Assembly: GCF_025399795.1 (NCBI RefSeq)
Contig: NZ_JAODTZ010000028.1
Location: 1-64,000 of the forward strand
Direction: 5' to 3'
Length of the DNA: 64,000 nt
DNA from: Streptomyces rhizosphaerihabitans
GTDB lineage: Bacteria; Actinomycetota; Actinomycetes; Streptomycetales; Streptomycetaceae
Position numbers and translations under genes: made by a program. Below the pieces are notes generated by a model that saw only the letters and a program-made list of their open reading frames with translations, had not been told where the DNA came from and made no database searches. Positions 52,787-61,150 of the stretch are shown here, piece after piece. Position 1 is the stretch's first letter; each line of letters opens with the position of its first letter.

Positions 52787-54175
52787 ATGAGTGCCCTCGC
52801 TTTGTCCGTAGTGCTCTCGTTCGTCTCGGCCGTTGCGTATGCGGGTGGCGCGATCATTCAGGAGCAGGTCGCCGTGACCTCTCCCGGCCAGACCTACGCA
52901 CCGCTGCACAGGCCGGGCTGGTGGGCCGCCGTCGCGCTGACCGGCCTGGGTGGGCTGCTGCACGTGGTCGCCCTCGCGTTCGGCCCGCTGAGCCTCGTAC
53001 AGCCGCTCGGCGCGCTGACCATCGTCTTCGCGCTTCCGATGGCGGCCCTGTTCGTCGGCCGCAGGGCCGGAGCAGCCGCCTGGCGTGGCGCGATCATGGC
53101 CACGTTGGGTCTCGCCGGTCTGCTGGCCCTGGTCGGCGCCTCCGACGCGCAATCACTGAGCAATGCCCAGCGCCTGGCGCTGGGTGTGGTGGCGGGCGGC
53201 GCGGTGGCGGCCCTCATGGTGGCCGGGCGCGCGGCGCACCGGCACCCGGCAGTGCGCAGTGTGCTGCTGGCGGTCGCGGCGGGCGTCGCCTTCAGCATGT
53301 CCTCCGTGTTCACCAAGACCGTCGCGGTGGACTGGTCGGAGCACGTGTCGCTCGCCGACCTGTCGAGCCTCGCGGCCATAGGTGTCTTCGCGACGGCCGG
53401 CATGCTGATCTCGCAGGCCTCCTACCGGGGCGCCGGCCTGGAGGCGCCGCTGGCCACGCTGACGGTCGTGAACCCCGTCGTGGCGGCCGCGGTCGGCATC
53501 ACGATGTTCGGCGAAACCTTCCGCTACGGCGCGACCGGCACCGCGCTCGCGCTGGGCTGCGGCGTCGTCGCGGCAGGCGGTCTGATCCTGCTCACCATCG
53601 AGCGGATCGGCAGCGGTGACCGAACCGCGGCCACTTCCCCGGAGCCCGCGGCCGTGCCACAGGCGGTCGCCGGGCAGCCGGCCGACGGCGCCCCCGAGCC
53701 CACCGGCGAGCCGGCTCCGGTGGCCGTTGCGGCCGTATCGGAGTCACGGCTGCCCGAACCGGTCGTCCCTGCCGTCTCGGACCAGCGCCTCCCCGAGTCC
53801 GTCCTCCCGGTCGCCGCCGACCTCGGAGCTCTCACGGTCACCGAGGCGACCGTGGAGGCACTGCTGGCCGGGCTGCCCAAGCCCGCCGGAGGCGAGTACG
53901 GGTTCGTACCGGCTCCGCAGCCGGGTGCAGCGAGCGTGGTGCCACCGGCTCCGCGTGCGGGCGGCGAGGGTGTGCTCCTGGCGGCTCCGCAGCCCGTCGT
54001 CGGCGGCGTGTTGGTACCGGCTCCGCTCAGGGCCGCCAGGCCGGCGATGGAGGTCGGCGCCGCGCAGGACCACGCGGCGGCCAGGGACGAGCTGCCCTTC
54101 CTGACCGCCATGCTCGGTGTGCCCTACGTGCCGATGCCGTTCGTCAACCACCACCGCACCCGCGTCAAATCCTGA
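52787..54175 (+). CDS. DMT/EamA-superfamily transporter with long C-terminal tail
   Basis: A membrane protein of 462 residues with an ATG behind GAGGAGGG. About nine or ten hydrophobic helices occupy residues 1-285 (ALSVVLSFVSAVAYAGGAI onward), with the pattern of two EamA-like repeats (LVQPLGALTIVFALPMAALF). The last 170 residues are soluble, Pro/Ala/Val-rich and partly repetitive (VPPAPRAGG, LAAPQPVVGGVLVPAPL), then end in AARDELPFLTAMLGVPYVPMP. The transported solute is unknown. Its stop overlaps the convergent Rpf gene by 11 bp. Confidence 0.85.
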   Translation: MSALALSVVLSFVSAVAYAGGAIIQEQVAVTSPGQTYAPLHRPGWWAAVALTGLGGLLHVVALAFGPLSLVQPLGALTIVFALPMAALFVGRRAGAAAWRGAIMATLGLAGLLALVGASDAQSLSNAQRLALGVVAGGAVAALMVAGRAAHRHPAVRSVLLAVAAGVAFSMSSVFTKTVAVDWSEHVSLADLSSLAAIGVFATAGMLISQASYRGAGLEAPLATLTVVNPVVAAAVGITMFGETFRYGATGTALALGCGVVAAGGLILLTIERIGSGDRTAATSPEPAAVPQAVAGQPADGAPEPTGEPAPVAVAAVSESRLPEPVVPAVSDQRLPESVLPVAADLGALTVTEATVEALLAGLPKPAGGEYGFVPAPQPGAASVVPPAPRAGGEGVLLAAPQPVVGGVLVPAPLRAARPAMEVGAAQDHAAARDELPFLTAMLGVPYVPMPFVNHHRTRVKS

Positions 54176-55373
54176 CGCCCCCGGCCCGGAGGTAAGCCAC
54201 CGGGTCGATGTCCGAACCGAAGCCGGGCCCCGTGCGCACCTCGAAGTGCAGATGCGGGCCCGTGCTGTTGCCCGTGGACCCGGAGCGGCCGATGCGCTGG
54301 CCGGCCACCACGCTCTGCCCGGCCTTCACTGAGATCGCGGAGAGATGGGCGTACTGCGTGTAGCGGCCGTCGGCGTGCCGGATCACCACCTGGTAGCCGA
54401 ACGATCCGCCCCAGCCCGAGCTGACCACATGACCGGCCGCGACCGCCGCGACGGAGGTGCCTGTCGGCACGGGGAAGTCCACGCCGGTGTGGTAGCCCTT
54501 CGACCAGTGCGAGCCGGCGGCACGGTAGGGCGTGCCGGTCGCCGCGTGCACCGGGGCCACGAGGGAGTGCGTCCCGGCCTTGTCCGGGGTGGTCCTGTGC
54601 GGGGACGTCGTACGGGTCGAGGTCTTCTTCACCGGTGTCCGCGTGGGCGTCTTCTCCGGTGTCCGGGCGGGCTTCTTCGCCGGCGCCTTCGCCGGCGCGT
54701 GCTGCGTGTGCGCGGGCGCCTGGGTCCTGCCGCGCAGGGTGAGCCGCTGGCCCGGCAGGATCAGGTCCGGGTCGGAGCCGACCGTGGTGTGGTTCGCGGC
54801 GTACAGCCCCTGCCAGCCGCCCTGGACATGCCGGGAGTCGGCTATGCCGGAGAGCGTGTCGCCGTGCACGACGGTGTACATCTCGGCGGTCCCGGCCTGC
54901 GACTGCGGCGTGGTCTGCGGCTTCACGTCCCGCACGGAGCGCTGCTTCGCCGTCTGCGGCGCGGTCCCCGCCGGGCTGATGTCGGGGCTCGCGCCACCCC
55001 TGGTGAGCCCGCCGCGGACCGAGCACACCGGCCAGGCGCCGGGCCCCTGGCCCCTCAGCACCTTCTCGGCGATGGCGATCTGCTGGTCCTTCGTGGCCTG
55101 GTCCGCGCGCCGGGCGTAGGCCTTGCCGCCGTACGCCTCCCAGGTGGACTGGGTGAACTGCAGTCCGCCGTAATAGCCGTTGCCGGTGTTGATGCTCCAG
55201 TTGCCGCTGGACTCGCAGGCGGCGACCTTGTTCCAGGTCCCGACATCGGCCGCGTCGGCGACCCCGGCTCCGACGAGCGGGAGAGCGATCCCGGCGCCGC
55301 CCGCCGTGACGGTGAGTGAGGCGCGGTTGATCCTGTTCGGCTGGTACCGGCGGTGCCGACCGCGTACGGCCAT
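54165..55373 (-). CDS. Rpf-LysM-M23 muralytic enzyme (RpfD-like)
   Basis: A secreted cell-wall enzyme of 402 residues. A signal-like N-terminus ends near VGAGVADAAD. The Rpf transglycosylase domain (about 47-120) has WNKVAACESSGNWSINTG with the catalytic Glu and YYGGLQFTQSTWEAYGG. LysM (about 165-215) is YTVVHGDTLSGIADSRH. The M23 peptidase (about 275-400) has the zinc motifs HTGVDFPVP and GPHLHFEVRTG. Rpf plus M23 in one chain would cut glycan strands and peptide bridges during spore germination; S. coelicolor RpfD has this domain order as I recall. No clear c-di-AMP riboswitch was found upstream. Confidence 0.93.
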   Translation of the reverse strand: MAVRGRHRRYQPNRINRASLTVTAGGAGIALPLVGAGVADAADVGTWNKVAACESSGNWSINTGNGYYGGLQFTQSTWEAYGGKAYARRADQATKDQQIAIAEKVLRGQGPGAWPVCSVRGGLTRGGASPDISPAGTAPQTAKQRSVRDVKPQTTPQSQAGTAEMYTVVHGDTLSGIADSRHVQGGWQGLYAANHTTVGSDPDLILPGQRLTLRGRTQAPAHTQHAPAKAPAKKPARTPEKTPTRTPVKKTSTRTTSPHRTTPDKAGTHSLVAPVHAATGTPYRAAGSHWSKGYHTGVDFPVPTGTSVAAVAAGHVVSSGWGGSFGYQVVIRHADGRYTQYAHLSAISVKAGQSVVAGQRIGRSGSTGNSTGPHLHFEVRTGPGFGSDIDPVAYLRAGGVRI

Positions 55374-55871
55374 GAGGGAGCCCCCTAGACATGCGTCAGG
55401 AGCGGCAAAAGTAAGCGCTGTGAACAGGCCAGGACAAGGCGGCAACCGGCCGCTCCGAAAAGGCGGTCGGCCGACTCCCGGACCGCCCTCGGTCCGAACG
55501 CGCTCCGCACGGTGGGTGACGGTGACGGCGCGGGACCGACGGGTGCCGGCCGCCGCTCCGGGGCCTGTCGACATCGGGTTCCTGTGTACGGCGGCGGACG
55601 GCCGATCCGCTCGCCGGAAGGGACCGCGCGGGATCGGGACCCGCGTCCGGGGCGCCGAACACCCCCGCCGCCGGCACCCGCCACCGAACGGCCTGTCCGA
55701 AATCCGCCCTCGCGACGCGGGGACGTTCTCGTACATGGACACCTCCGACGCGTCAGGGCGGCCTGGGGCAATACTGGCGAGCAGCACGGACGAGTACGAC
55801 CGGCAGCACCGATACCGGGATCTTCTCCTTGTCGGCCACCGGACTTACCGCACTTCTTAGGAGCCAACCGA
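55374..55871. other. 498-bp divergent region between the Rpf gene and gnd
   Basis: Should hold both divergent promoters. A 41-codon frame (55735-55860, starting MDTSDASGRPGAIL) ends 12 nt before gnd but has no ribosome site and weak codon bias. I see no known riboswitch or strong operator. Confidence 0.45.
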
Positions 55872-57311
55872 ATGAGCACTTCAGCCCAGATCGGCGTCAC
55901 GGGTCTCGCGGTCATGGGGCGCAATCTCGCCCGCAACTTCGCACGCAACGGCTACGCGGTCGCCGTACACAACCGCACCGTGGCGAAGACGAACGCGCTG
56001 GTGGAGGAGTTCGGCCACGAGGGCACGTTCGTGGCGGCCGAGACCGCGAAGGAGTTCGTGGCGGCGCTGGAGCGGCCCCGGCGCCTGGTGATCATGGTGA
56101 AGGCGGGCGACCCGACCGACGCGGTGATCCAGGAGTTCGCCCCGCTCCTGGAGCCCGGCGACATGATCATCGACGGCGGCAACGCGCATTTCGCGGACAC
56201 CCGGCGCCGTGAGCGCGCGCTGCGCGAGCAGGGCATCCACTTCGTCGGCACGGGCGTCTCCGGCGGCGAGGAGGGCGCGCTGCACGGGCCGAGCATCATG
56301 CCGGGCGGCTCGGTCGAGTCGTACGCCTCGCTCGGCCCGATGCTGGAGAAGATCTCCGCGAAGGCCGCCGACGGGTCGCCGTGCGTCACGCATGTGGGTC
56401 CCGATGGCGCCGGGCACTTCGTGAAGATGGTCCACAACGGCATCGAGTACGCCGACATGCAGCTGATCGGCGAGGCCTACCAGCTGCTCCGCGACGTGGC
56501 CGGGTACTCCCCCGCGCAGATCGCGGACATCTTCCGCACCTGGAACACCGGCCGGCTCGACTCCTACCTGATCGAGATCACCGCCGAGGTGCTGTCGCAC
56601 GTGGACGCGGCGACGGGCAAGCCGTTCGTGGACGTGGTCCAGGACCGGGCCGAGCAGAAGGGCACGGGCCGCTGGACCGTGCAGATCGCGCTGGACCTGG
56701 GCGTACCGGTCTCCGGTATCGCCGAGGCGGTCTTCGCCCGCTCCCTGTCCGGACACGCCGACCTGCGCGCCGCCTCGCGCGGCCTCGCCGGCCCGAAGGC
56801 GCGGCAGCTCGACGCGTCCGAGGCCGCGGCCTTCGCGGACCGGGTGGAGCAGGCGCTGTACGCGTCGAAGATCGTCTCGTACACCCAGGGCTTCCACGAG
56901 ATCATCGCGGGCAGCGACGAGTACGACTGGAACATCGATCTCGGTTCCGTCGCCTCGATCTGGCGCGGCGGCTGCATCATCCGGGCGGCCTTCCTCGACC
57001 GCATCCGTGCCGCCTACGACGCCCGGCCCGACCTGCCGAGCCTGCTGTCGGACGAGACGTTCGCCCAGGAGATCGCGGCGGCCCAGGACGACTGGCGCGA
57101 GGTCCTCGTCGCCGCGACCCGCCAGGGCGTGCCCACTCCCGGCTTCTCGGCGGCCCTCGCCTACTACGACGCCCTGCGCGCCGAGCGCCTGCCGGCCGCC
57201 CTCACCCAGGGCCAGCGGGACTTCTTCGGGGCGCACACCTACCGCAGGACGGACCGCGAGGGGTCGTTCCACACGCTGTGGGGCGGCGACCGGTCGGAGG
57301 TCGAGGCATAG
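55872..57311 (+). CDS. gnd: NADP-dependent 6-phosphogluconate dehydrogenase
   Basis: A pentose-phosphate-pathway enzyme of 479 residues: cofactor motif GVTGLAVMGRNLARN with HNRT (NADP-type), substrate motif VSGGEEGALHGPSIMPGG, catalytic KMVHNGIEYADMQLIGE with its Lys, and the C-terminal FTQ..-type tail ALAYYDALRAERLPAALTQGQRDFFGAHTYRR. The 479-residue length marks the dimeric long form (GndA type). It oxidises 6-phosphogluconate to ribulose-5-phosphate, CO2 and NADPH. The ATG at 55872 follows TAGGAG in the region just upstream. Confidence 0.96.
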   Translation: MSTSAQIGVTGLAVMGRNLARNFARNGYAVAVHNRTVAKTNALVEEFGHEGTFVAAETAKEFVAALERPRRLVIMVKAGDPTDAVIQEFAPLLEPGDMIIDGGNAHFADTRRRERALREQGIHFVGTGVSGGEEGALHGPSIMPGGSVESYASLGPMLEKISAKAADGSPCVTHVGPDGAGHFVKMVHNGIEYADMQLIGEAYQLLRDVAGYSPAQIADIFRTWNTGRLDSYLIEITAEVLSHVDAATGKPFVDVVQDRAEQKGTGRWTVQIALDLGVPVSGIAEAVFARSLSGHADLRAASRGLAGPKARQLDASEAAAFADRVEQALYASKIVSYTQGFHEIIAGSDEYDWNIDLGSVASIWRGGCIIRAAFLDRIRAAYDARPDLPSLLSDETFAQEIAAAQDDWREVLVAATRQGVPTPGFSAALAYYDALRAERLPAALTQGQRDFFGAHTYRRTDREGSFHTLWGGDRSEVEA

Positions 57312-57607
57312 GGCTGCCGCCCGTGCCGTAGGGCTGCCGCTCGCGCCCGGGGCCGTACTCGGGCCGTAGGACTGCGCTCGGGCCCGAGGGTTTGCCGCTG
57401 GGGCCCGAGGGTGGTTCACCGCTGGGCCCGCAGGCCTGTCACCAGGCCCGGACACCTCGCCTTCGCCGAAGCCGTCACGTTCCCCGAGCGGGATCGTGGC
57501 GGCTTCGGCGCACTCGGGGACAGGGTGTCGGCGTGCTCGATGTGCCGACGGCCGATGTGCCGGGCGGACCTCGCCGTCCCGGTCGGCGAACCTTGGCTGA
57601 CGCGGCC
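57312..57607. other. 296-bp intergenic region with repeats
   Basis: No gene is seen. It holds repeated CCGTAGGGCTGCCGC-like and CGGGCCCGAGGG-like units (57330-57430) and a long inverted repeat (57464-57510) that may terminate gnd. Confidence 0.5.
57464..57510. repeat. Long inverted repeat downstream of gnd
   Basis: CGCCGAAGCCGTCACG (57464-57479) and CGTGGCGGCTTCGGCG (57495-57510) pair over 16 bp with one mismatch and a 15-nt loop. It may be the gnd terminator or an interspersed palindrome. Confidence 0.65.
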
Positions 57608-57832
57608 CTAGTCCCGCTGGGCGGCGAACAGTTCCAGGTGTGCGCAGTTGGGGCAGCGAAAGGCGTCTATCTGCCAGTGCGGTCGGCCCATCCTCTTGGC
57701 GCCACCGAGCGGGCCTCGCTCAAGGGCGCCTTCGATCCACCGGGCGAACCCGCGAGCGCCCTGTCCGGAGTCCTCGACGAAGCCCGGCTCCAGCCCCACA
57801 ACACCGCACTGAGTGCACCGTATGTTGTTCAC
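57608..57832 (-). CDS. Small zinc-ribbon protein
   Basis: A protein of 74 residues with two Cys-x2-Cys pairs (NIRCTQCGVV at residues 4-10, and FRCPNCAHLELF at residues 59-70), a probable zinc ribbon. The region between is Gly/Arg-rich with a GFARWIEGAL helix. No signal peptide. It may bind nucleic acid or another protein; no specific function can be assigned. The ATG start is natural. It lies on the minus strand downstream of the proline-rich small gene. Confidence 0.78.
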   Translation of the reverse strand: MNNIRCTQCGVVGLEPGFVEDSGQGARGFARWIEGALERGPLGGAKRMGRPHWQIDAFRCPNCAHLELFAAQRD

Positions 57833-57968
57833 CGGGGGAGTGTATTGAACAGCTGCGGGCCCAGGTCATCAGGTCTGCTTCCTCTTGCCCGCGCCCGGCC
57901 GCAGGCGTGAGCCCCGATCGCTCACGCCTCCGGCCGGGCGCCCGTCGGGGCCGAACGCCGGACGTCCG

Positions 57969-58181
57969 TCAGGACAGCGGTTCTGGCCTGGGCTGGGGTT
58001 GCGGTACCGGGTCGGGGCCCGGCGGTTTCGGGATCGGGGAGGGGGACGGGACGGGCTCCGGTCCGGGGACGGGATCCGGGCCGCCGGGGTTCGGCGTCGG
58101 GTCAGGGAAGGGCTCCGGGCGGTCGGGGCTCGGCCCCGGGGTGGGTCCCGGCTTCACGGGGTCGGGATACGGATGCGTCAT
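57969..58181 (-). CDS. Small proline-rich protein
   Basis: A protein of 70 residues, about half proline, starting MTHPYPDPVKPGPTPGPS and ending PQPQPRPEPLS. It repeats Pro-(Asp/Gly/Val)-Pro units throughout and has no signal peptide or Cys. The ATG at 58181 follows GGAGG with 6-nt spacing, which supports expression. Proteins of this kind occur in many streptomycetes, and their role is unknown; the chain is probably extended and disordered. Confidence 0.7.
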   Translation of the reverse strand: MTHPYPDPVKPGPTPGPSPDRPEPFPDPTPNPGGPDPVPGPEPVPSPSPIPKPPGPDPVPQPQPRPEPLS

Positions 58182-58423
58182 GGTGGTCCTCCAGCCAGTC
58201 GGTGCGTCGGCTCTGGACTTGTCCCACGCGTACCCGGCCGGGGCGCGCCCACTCACCCCGTCGCGCGGGGGACGGCGACCAAGTGGGCCCAAGGAGTGCG
58301 CTGCGCGGGTGCCTGGTGGGTCGCGCAGGGGCAATGCCCGGACCCGGACCGCGAGTGGCCTGCCCGCGGCGCTCGGACCACGGCAGGACCACCCGGGGCG
58401 CACTGCGCGGACAGCTGGTGGGC

Positions 58424-59098
58424 CTACGCGGAGTGCACCGCGCGGACCGCGTCCACCGCCGCGGCGAGCCCCGGGCGCGGGCTCGACAGCACCGGCACCG
58501 AGGTGGTGGTGAACCGCTGGGCCGCGGTCATGGACGCCTGCGCGAGGACGATCGCGTCGGCGTCGGTGACCGCGTCGGCGGCGTCGGCCACCACGCGGCC
58601 GCAGCCGTCCGTGTCACCCGCCTCGAACAGCGCCCACGCGCCGTCGACCAATTCCGTACGGATGTCCACGGGGCGGCCGACGCGACGGGCCTCATCCTCG
58701 ACGAGCGCGACGGTCGGTTCCAGGGTGCTCGCCACTGTCGCGAGGACGACGACCCGGGGGCCCGCCGCCACCGCCGCGGCGGCCATCGGACGGTCCACGC
58801 GGAGCACGGGCACCCCGGCGTCGGTCCGCTCCGCGACCGCGCCGATGGTCGAGCAGGTGCAGAGGACGACCCGCGCACCGTCGGCGACGGCCCTGGCGAG
58901 CAGCGCCCGCACGTCATCGGCCACCGCCTCGGGCCCCTCGCTCCGGGCTCTCGCCAGCAGTTCCTCGTCGACCAAGTGGCGCAGTTCCAGGCCCGGGTGG
59001 GCCTCGTCGCGCAGCGCGTCGAAGACGGGGACATGCGTCGGGGAGGTGTGCAGCAGGGCGAGCGGCCCGTACAGGGGCGGGAGCGGGGCGTCGGCCAT
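58424..59098 (-). CDS. Aspartate/glutamate racemase-family protein
   Basis: A protein of 224 residues. The first catalytic Cys is probably in VVLCTCSTIGAVAE (about residue 75). The second half has PRVVVLATVASTL and VLAQASMTAAQRF, where a family Cys is not evident (Ala/Ser instead), so racemisation of the usual two-Cys type is doubtful; it may be a hydantoin racemase- or decarboxylase-like relative. Its ATG shares one base with the GNAT stop (TGATG), so the two genes are coupled and may act on the same metabolite. Confidence 0.82.
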   Translation of the reverse strand: MADAPLPPLYGPLALLHTSPTHVPVFDALRDEAHPGLELRHLVDEELLARARSEGPEAVADDVRALLARAVADGARVVLCTCSTIGAVAERTDAGVPVLRVDRPMAAAAVAAGPRVVVLATVASTLEPTVALVEDEARRVGRPVDIRTELVDGAWALFEAGDTDGCGRVVADAADAVTDADAIVLAQASMTAAQRFTTTSVPVLSSPRPGLAAAVDAVRAVHSA

Positions 59099-59448
59099 CA
59101 GAAGCGTCCCGGATGCGCCTTGAGCCACTCCACCGCGGCCTTCAGTAGCTCCGGGTCGGCCACCGGAGCCTCCTCGGGGTGCCGCTCCGCCCACTTCACG
59201 ACGTACGGGCAGAGCGGCGCGACGACGACTCCCTCGCGGGCGGCGATGACGTACAGCTCGCGGGCGAGGGAGCCGGCGATGCCCCGGCCCTCGTGCTCGG
59301 GTTCCACGATGGTGTGCACGGGAACGAGGGCCCGGGCGGGTGCCTCCAGGACGAAGTACTCGATGTGCCCGACCATTTGGTCACCGGCGAACGCCTCAAG
59401 GCGGCCGGCCGACCGGTCGTCGCGGATCTCGATCTCACTCACGGGCAC
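59098..59448 (-). CDS. Small GNAT-family N-acetyltransferase (YjdJ-like)
   Basis: A protein of 116 residues from GTG 59448 (GTG 59442 also possible). The acetyl-CoA loop is VHTIVEPEHEGRGIAGSLARE, with the R/Q-x2-G-x-G/A motif as GRGIAGSL, and the C-terminal block LCPYVVKWAERHPE is typical of the short GNAT_YjdJ-type domain. The target is unknown. It is coupled to the racemase-like gene downstream and follows panD on the same strand with a 44-bp gap. Confidence 0.88.
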   Translation of the reverse strand: MPVSEIEIRDDRSAGRLEAFAGDQMVGHIEYFVLEAPARALVPVHTIVEPEHEGRGIAGSLARELYVIAAREGVVVAPLCPYVVKWAERHPEEAPVADPELLKAAVEWLKAHPGRF

Positions 59449-59492
59449 TCCTCGGGTCCTCGGTTCCAGGGGTCCTGCGATGCCGTCGCGGA

Positions 59493-59912
59493 TCAGGCGG
59501 TGACGGCCTGCGGGCTGCGCTGCTGGTCCGAGCCCGGTACCGGCTCGGAGGGATCGGCACCGAGGGCCACGATCCGGTTGTCGCGGTCCACGTGCACGAC
59601 GCTCGGCCGAAGCGCCCGCGCCTCGGCGTCGGTGACCTGAGCGTAACTGATGATGATCACCAGGTCACCGGGGTGCACGAGATGGGCCGCCGCTCCGTTG
59701 ATCCCGACGACCCCCGAACCGCGCTCCCCCTCGATGACGTACGTCTCCAGGCGGGCGCCGTTGGTGATGTCGACGATGTGGACGAGCTCACCGGGCAGCA
59801 GATCGGCGGCGTCCAGCAGATCGGCGTCGATGGTGACGGATCCGACGTAGTGCAGGTCGGCCTGGGTGACCGTGGCACGGTGGATCTTGGACTTGAACAT
59901 GGTACGAAGCAT
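59493..59912 (-). CDS. panD: Aspartate 1-decarboxylase
   Basis: A pyruvoyl enzyme of 139 residues that makes beta-alanine from L-aspartate for pantothenate and CoA synthesis. The self-cleavage site Gly24-Ser25 is in HYVGSVTID; Lys9, Tyr58-like ETYVIEG and the substrate residue Arg54 region are also in place. The ATG start matches the family (MLRTMFKSKIHRATVT). The proenzyme would cleave to a beta chain of 24 residues and an alpha chain carrying the pyruvoyl group. No other pan genes are in the window. Confidence 0.95.
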   Translation of the reverse strand: MLRTMFKSKIHRATVTQADLHYVGSVTIDADLLDAADLLPGELVHIVDITNGARLETYVIEGERGSGVVGINGAAAHLVHPGDLVIIISYAQVTDAEARALRPSVVHVDRDNRIVALGADPSEPVPGSDQQRSPQAVTA

Positions 59913-60058
59913 GAGGAAACTCCCGGAATGTCTGCTCCCTGCCTGCTTCGCAGGTCAAGGGCCTCCTCGGCACCCTACAACGATCCGGAAACGCGGTCGG
60001 CCTTCCCAAGGTTTTCAGAATTCACGCTGGCCCGTGGCCGACTCTTCTGAAGCCATCG

Positions 60059-61150
60059 TTATCCGCGAAGCAGGTCGCCGGAGCCCACCTGCGCGCAGAG
60101 AGGCGGCTCCGTGTCTCCCTCGTATGCCAGATGGAGCTCACGTCGTGCCCGGGTTGCCAGAACGTAGTACGTCATGCGCAGGGCGGCCGAGGTGGGATCG
60201 ACGGCCGCGTCTGTATGCGTGTCCGGGATGACGACCGTGTCGAAGCCCAGTCCTTTGGCGCTCGCCCGGTGGACGAGCACGATCCCCGGGCGGCCGAGAT
60301 CCAGCGTGCGGTACCGGTTGTTTCCCGCGCGGGCCTGAGACGTGTACAGCTGCGGTTTCAGCCGCGGTGCCCTGCGCTCCAGACTGCCGAGCAGTGAGAA
60401 CTGGGTGTGTGTGGAATTCACGATCACACCGATGCTCTGCCGCGGGTGTCTTTGTGCCAGCAGAATCAGCAGGTCGGCCGCACCGTGACGCGGTAGATGG
60501 TGCAGGCGCGTTGGTGGCCCTTCACCTTCCGGGAGGACGGGCAGACCGCGCCCCGTGTGGAAGTGGGCGGCGAAGGAGGCGATCTGGCGTGTGTTGCGGT
60601 GGTTGCCGTCGAGTTCGAACCGTGTACAGCGGCCCAACCTCTCAGCTATCTCCGCGAGCGTGGCGTTGGTGTCGGTCAGGCGCTGGCACTCGTCCGCGAA
60701 CACTGTTGTACGCGCTCCGAGCAGCCGGCAGAACCGATAGAACTCCGGGGGCAGGTCCTGGCCTTCGTCGACGACAAGAGTGAGTTCGGCGACAGGGCCC
60801 ACCTGTGCGGCACGCTCGTAGAAGGCGGGCCAGTCGAACCAGCCGTCGGTGCCGCGCGGGGGCTGTCCCCCGTACCACTCGGTGAGCCACGCGTGTGCGG
60901 TCGCGACGCGCACGCTGCGGTCCGCCGGACCGAGCGTGTGTACGGTCGCGGCCAGTGACTGGCGGAGCAGATTGGACCGGGTCAGCACGACTACAGGGGT
61001 CCCGGTGAGAGCCAGCATGATGGCCCGCTGGACCGCCAGAAGGCTCTTGCCACTGCCGGGCGGACCGCTGACCAGGTGATTGCCGTCGAAGGGCAGCCCT
61101 TCGAGACAGGAGCGCTGTTCCGGTACAAGGTCGCGGTACGTGAGGGTCAC
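60059..61150 (-). CDS. SF1-type ATPase/helicase coupled to DrmB
   Basis: A protein of 363 residues. Walker A is SGPPGSGKSLLAVQ (residues about 27-40), Walker B LTLVVDEGQDLPPEF, the superfamily-1 motif III/IV-like LDGNHRNTRQIASF, and motif VI-like TYYVLATRARRELHLAYEG near the C-terminus. This is a compact UvrD-like core without obvious accessory domains, NERD or nuclease motifs. The ATG at 61150 overlaps the drmB stop by 4 nt (ATGA). In classic DISARM the gene after drmB is drmC, a phospholipase D-like protein; here it is this ATPase instead. A role in restricting foreign DNA is inferred from its neighbours. Confidence 0.85.
   Translation of the reverse strand: MTLTYRDLVPEQRSCLEGLPFDGNHLVSGPPGSGKSLLAVQRAIMLALTGTPVVVLTRSNLLRQSLAATVHTLGPADRSVRVATAHAWLTEWYGGQPPRGTDGWFDWPAFYERAAQVGPVAELTLVVDEGQDLPPEFYRFCRLLGARTTVFADECQRLTDTNATLAEIAERLGRCTRFELDGNHRNTRQIASFAAHFHTGRGLPVLPEGEGPPTRLHHLPRHGAADLLILLAQRHPRQSIGVIVNSTHTQFSLLGSLERRAPRLKPQLYTSQARAGNNRYRTLDLGRPGIVLVHRASAKGLGFDTVVIPDTHTDAAVDPTSAALRMTYYVLATRARRELHLAYEGDTEPPLCAQVGSGDLLRG

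Noticed and set aside
55374..55560. Possible c-di-AMP (ydaO) riboswitch upstream of the Rpf gene
   Set aside because: Some streptomycete rpf genes have one, but I could not match the conserved segments here.
55735..55860. 41-codon upstream frame before gnd
   Set aside because: No ribosome site and poor third-position bias.
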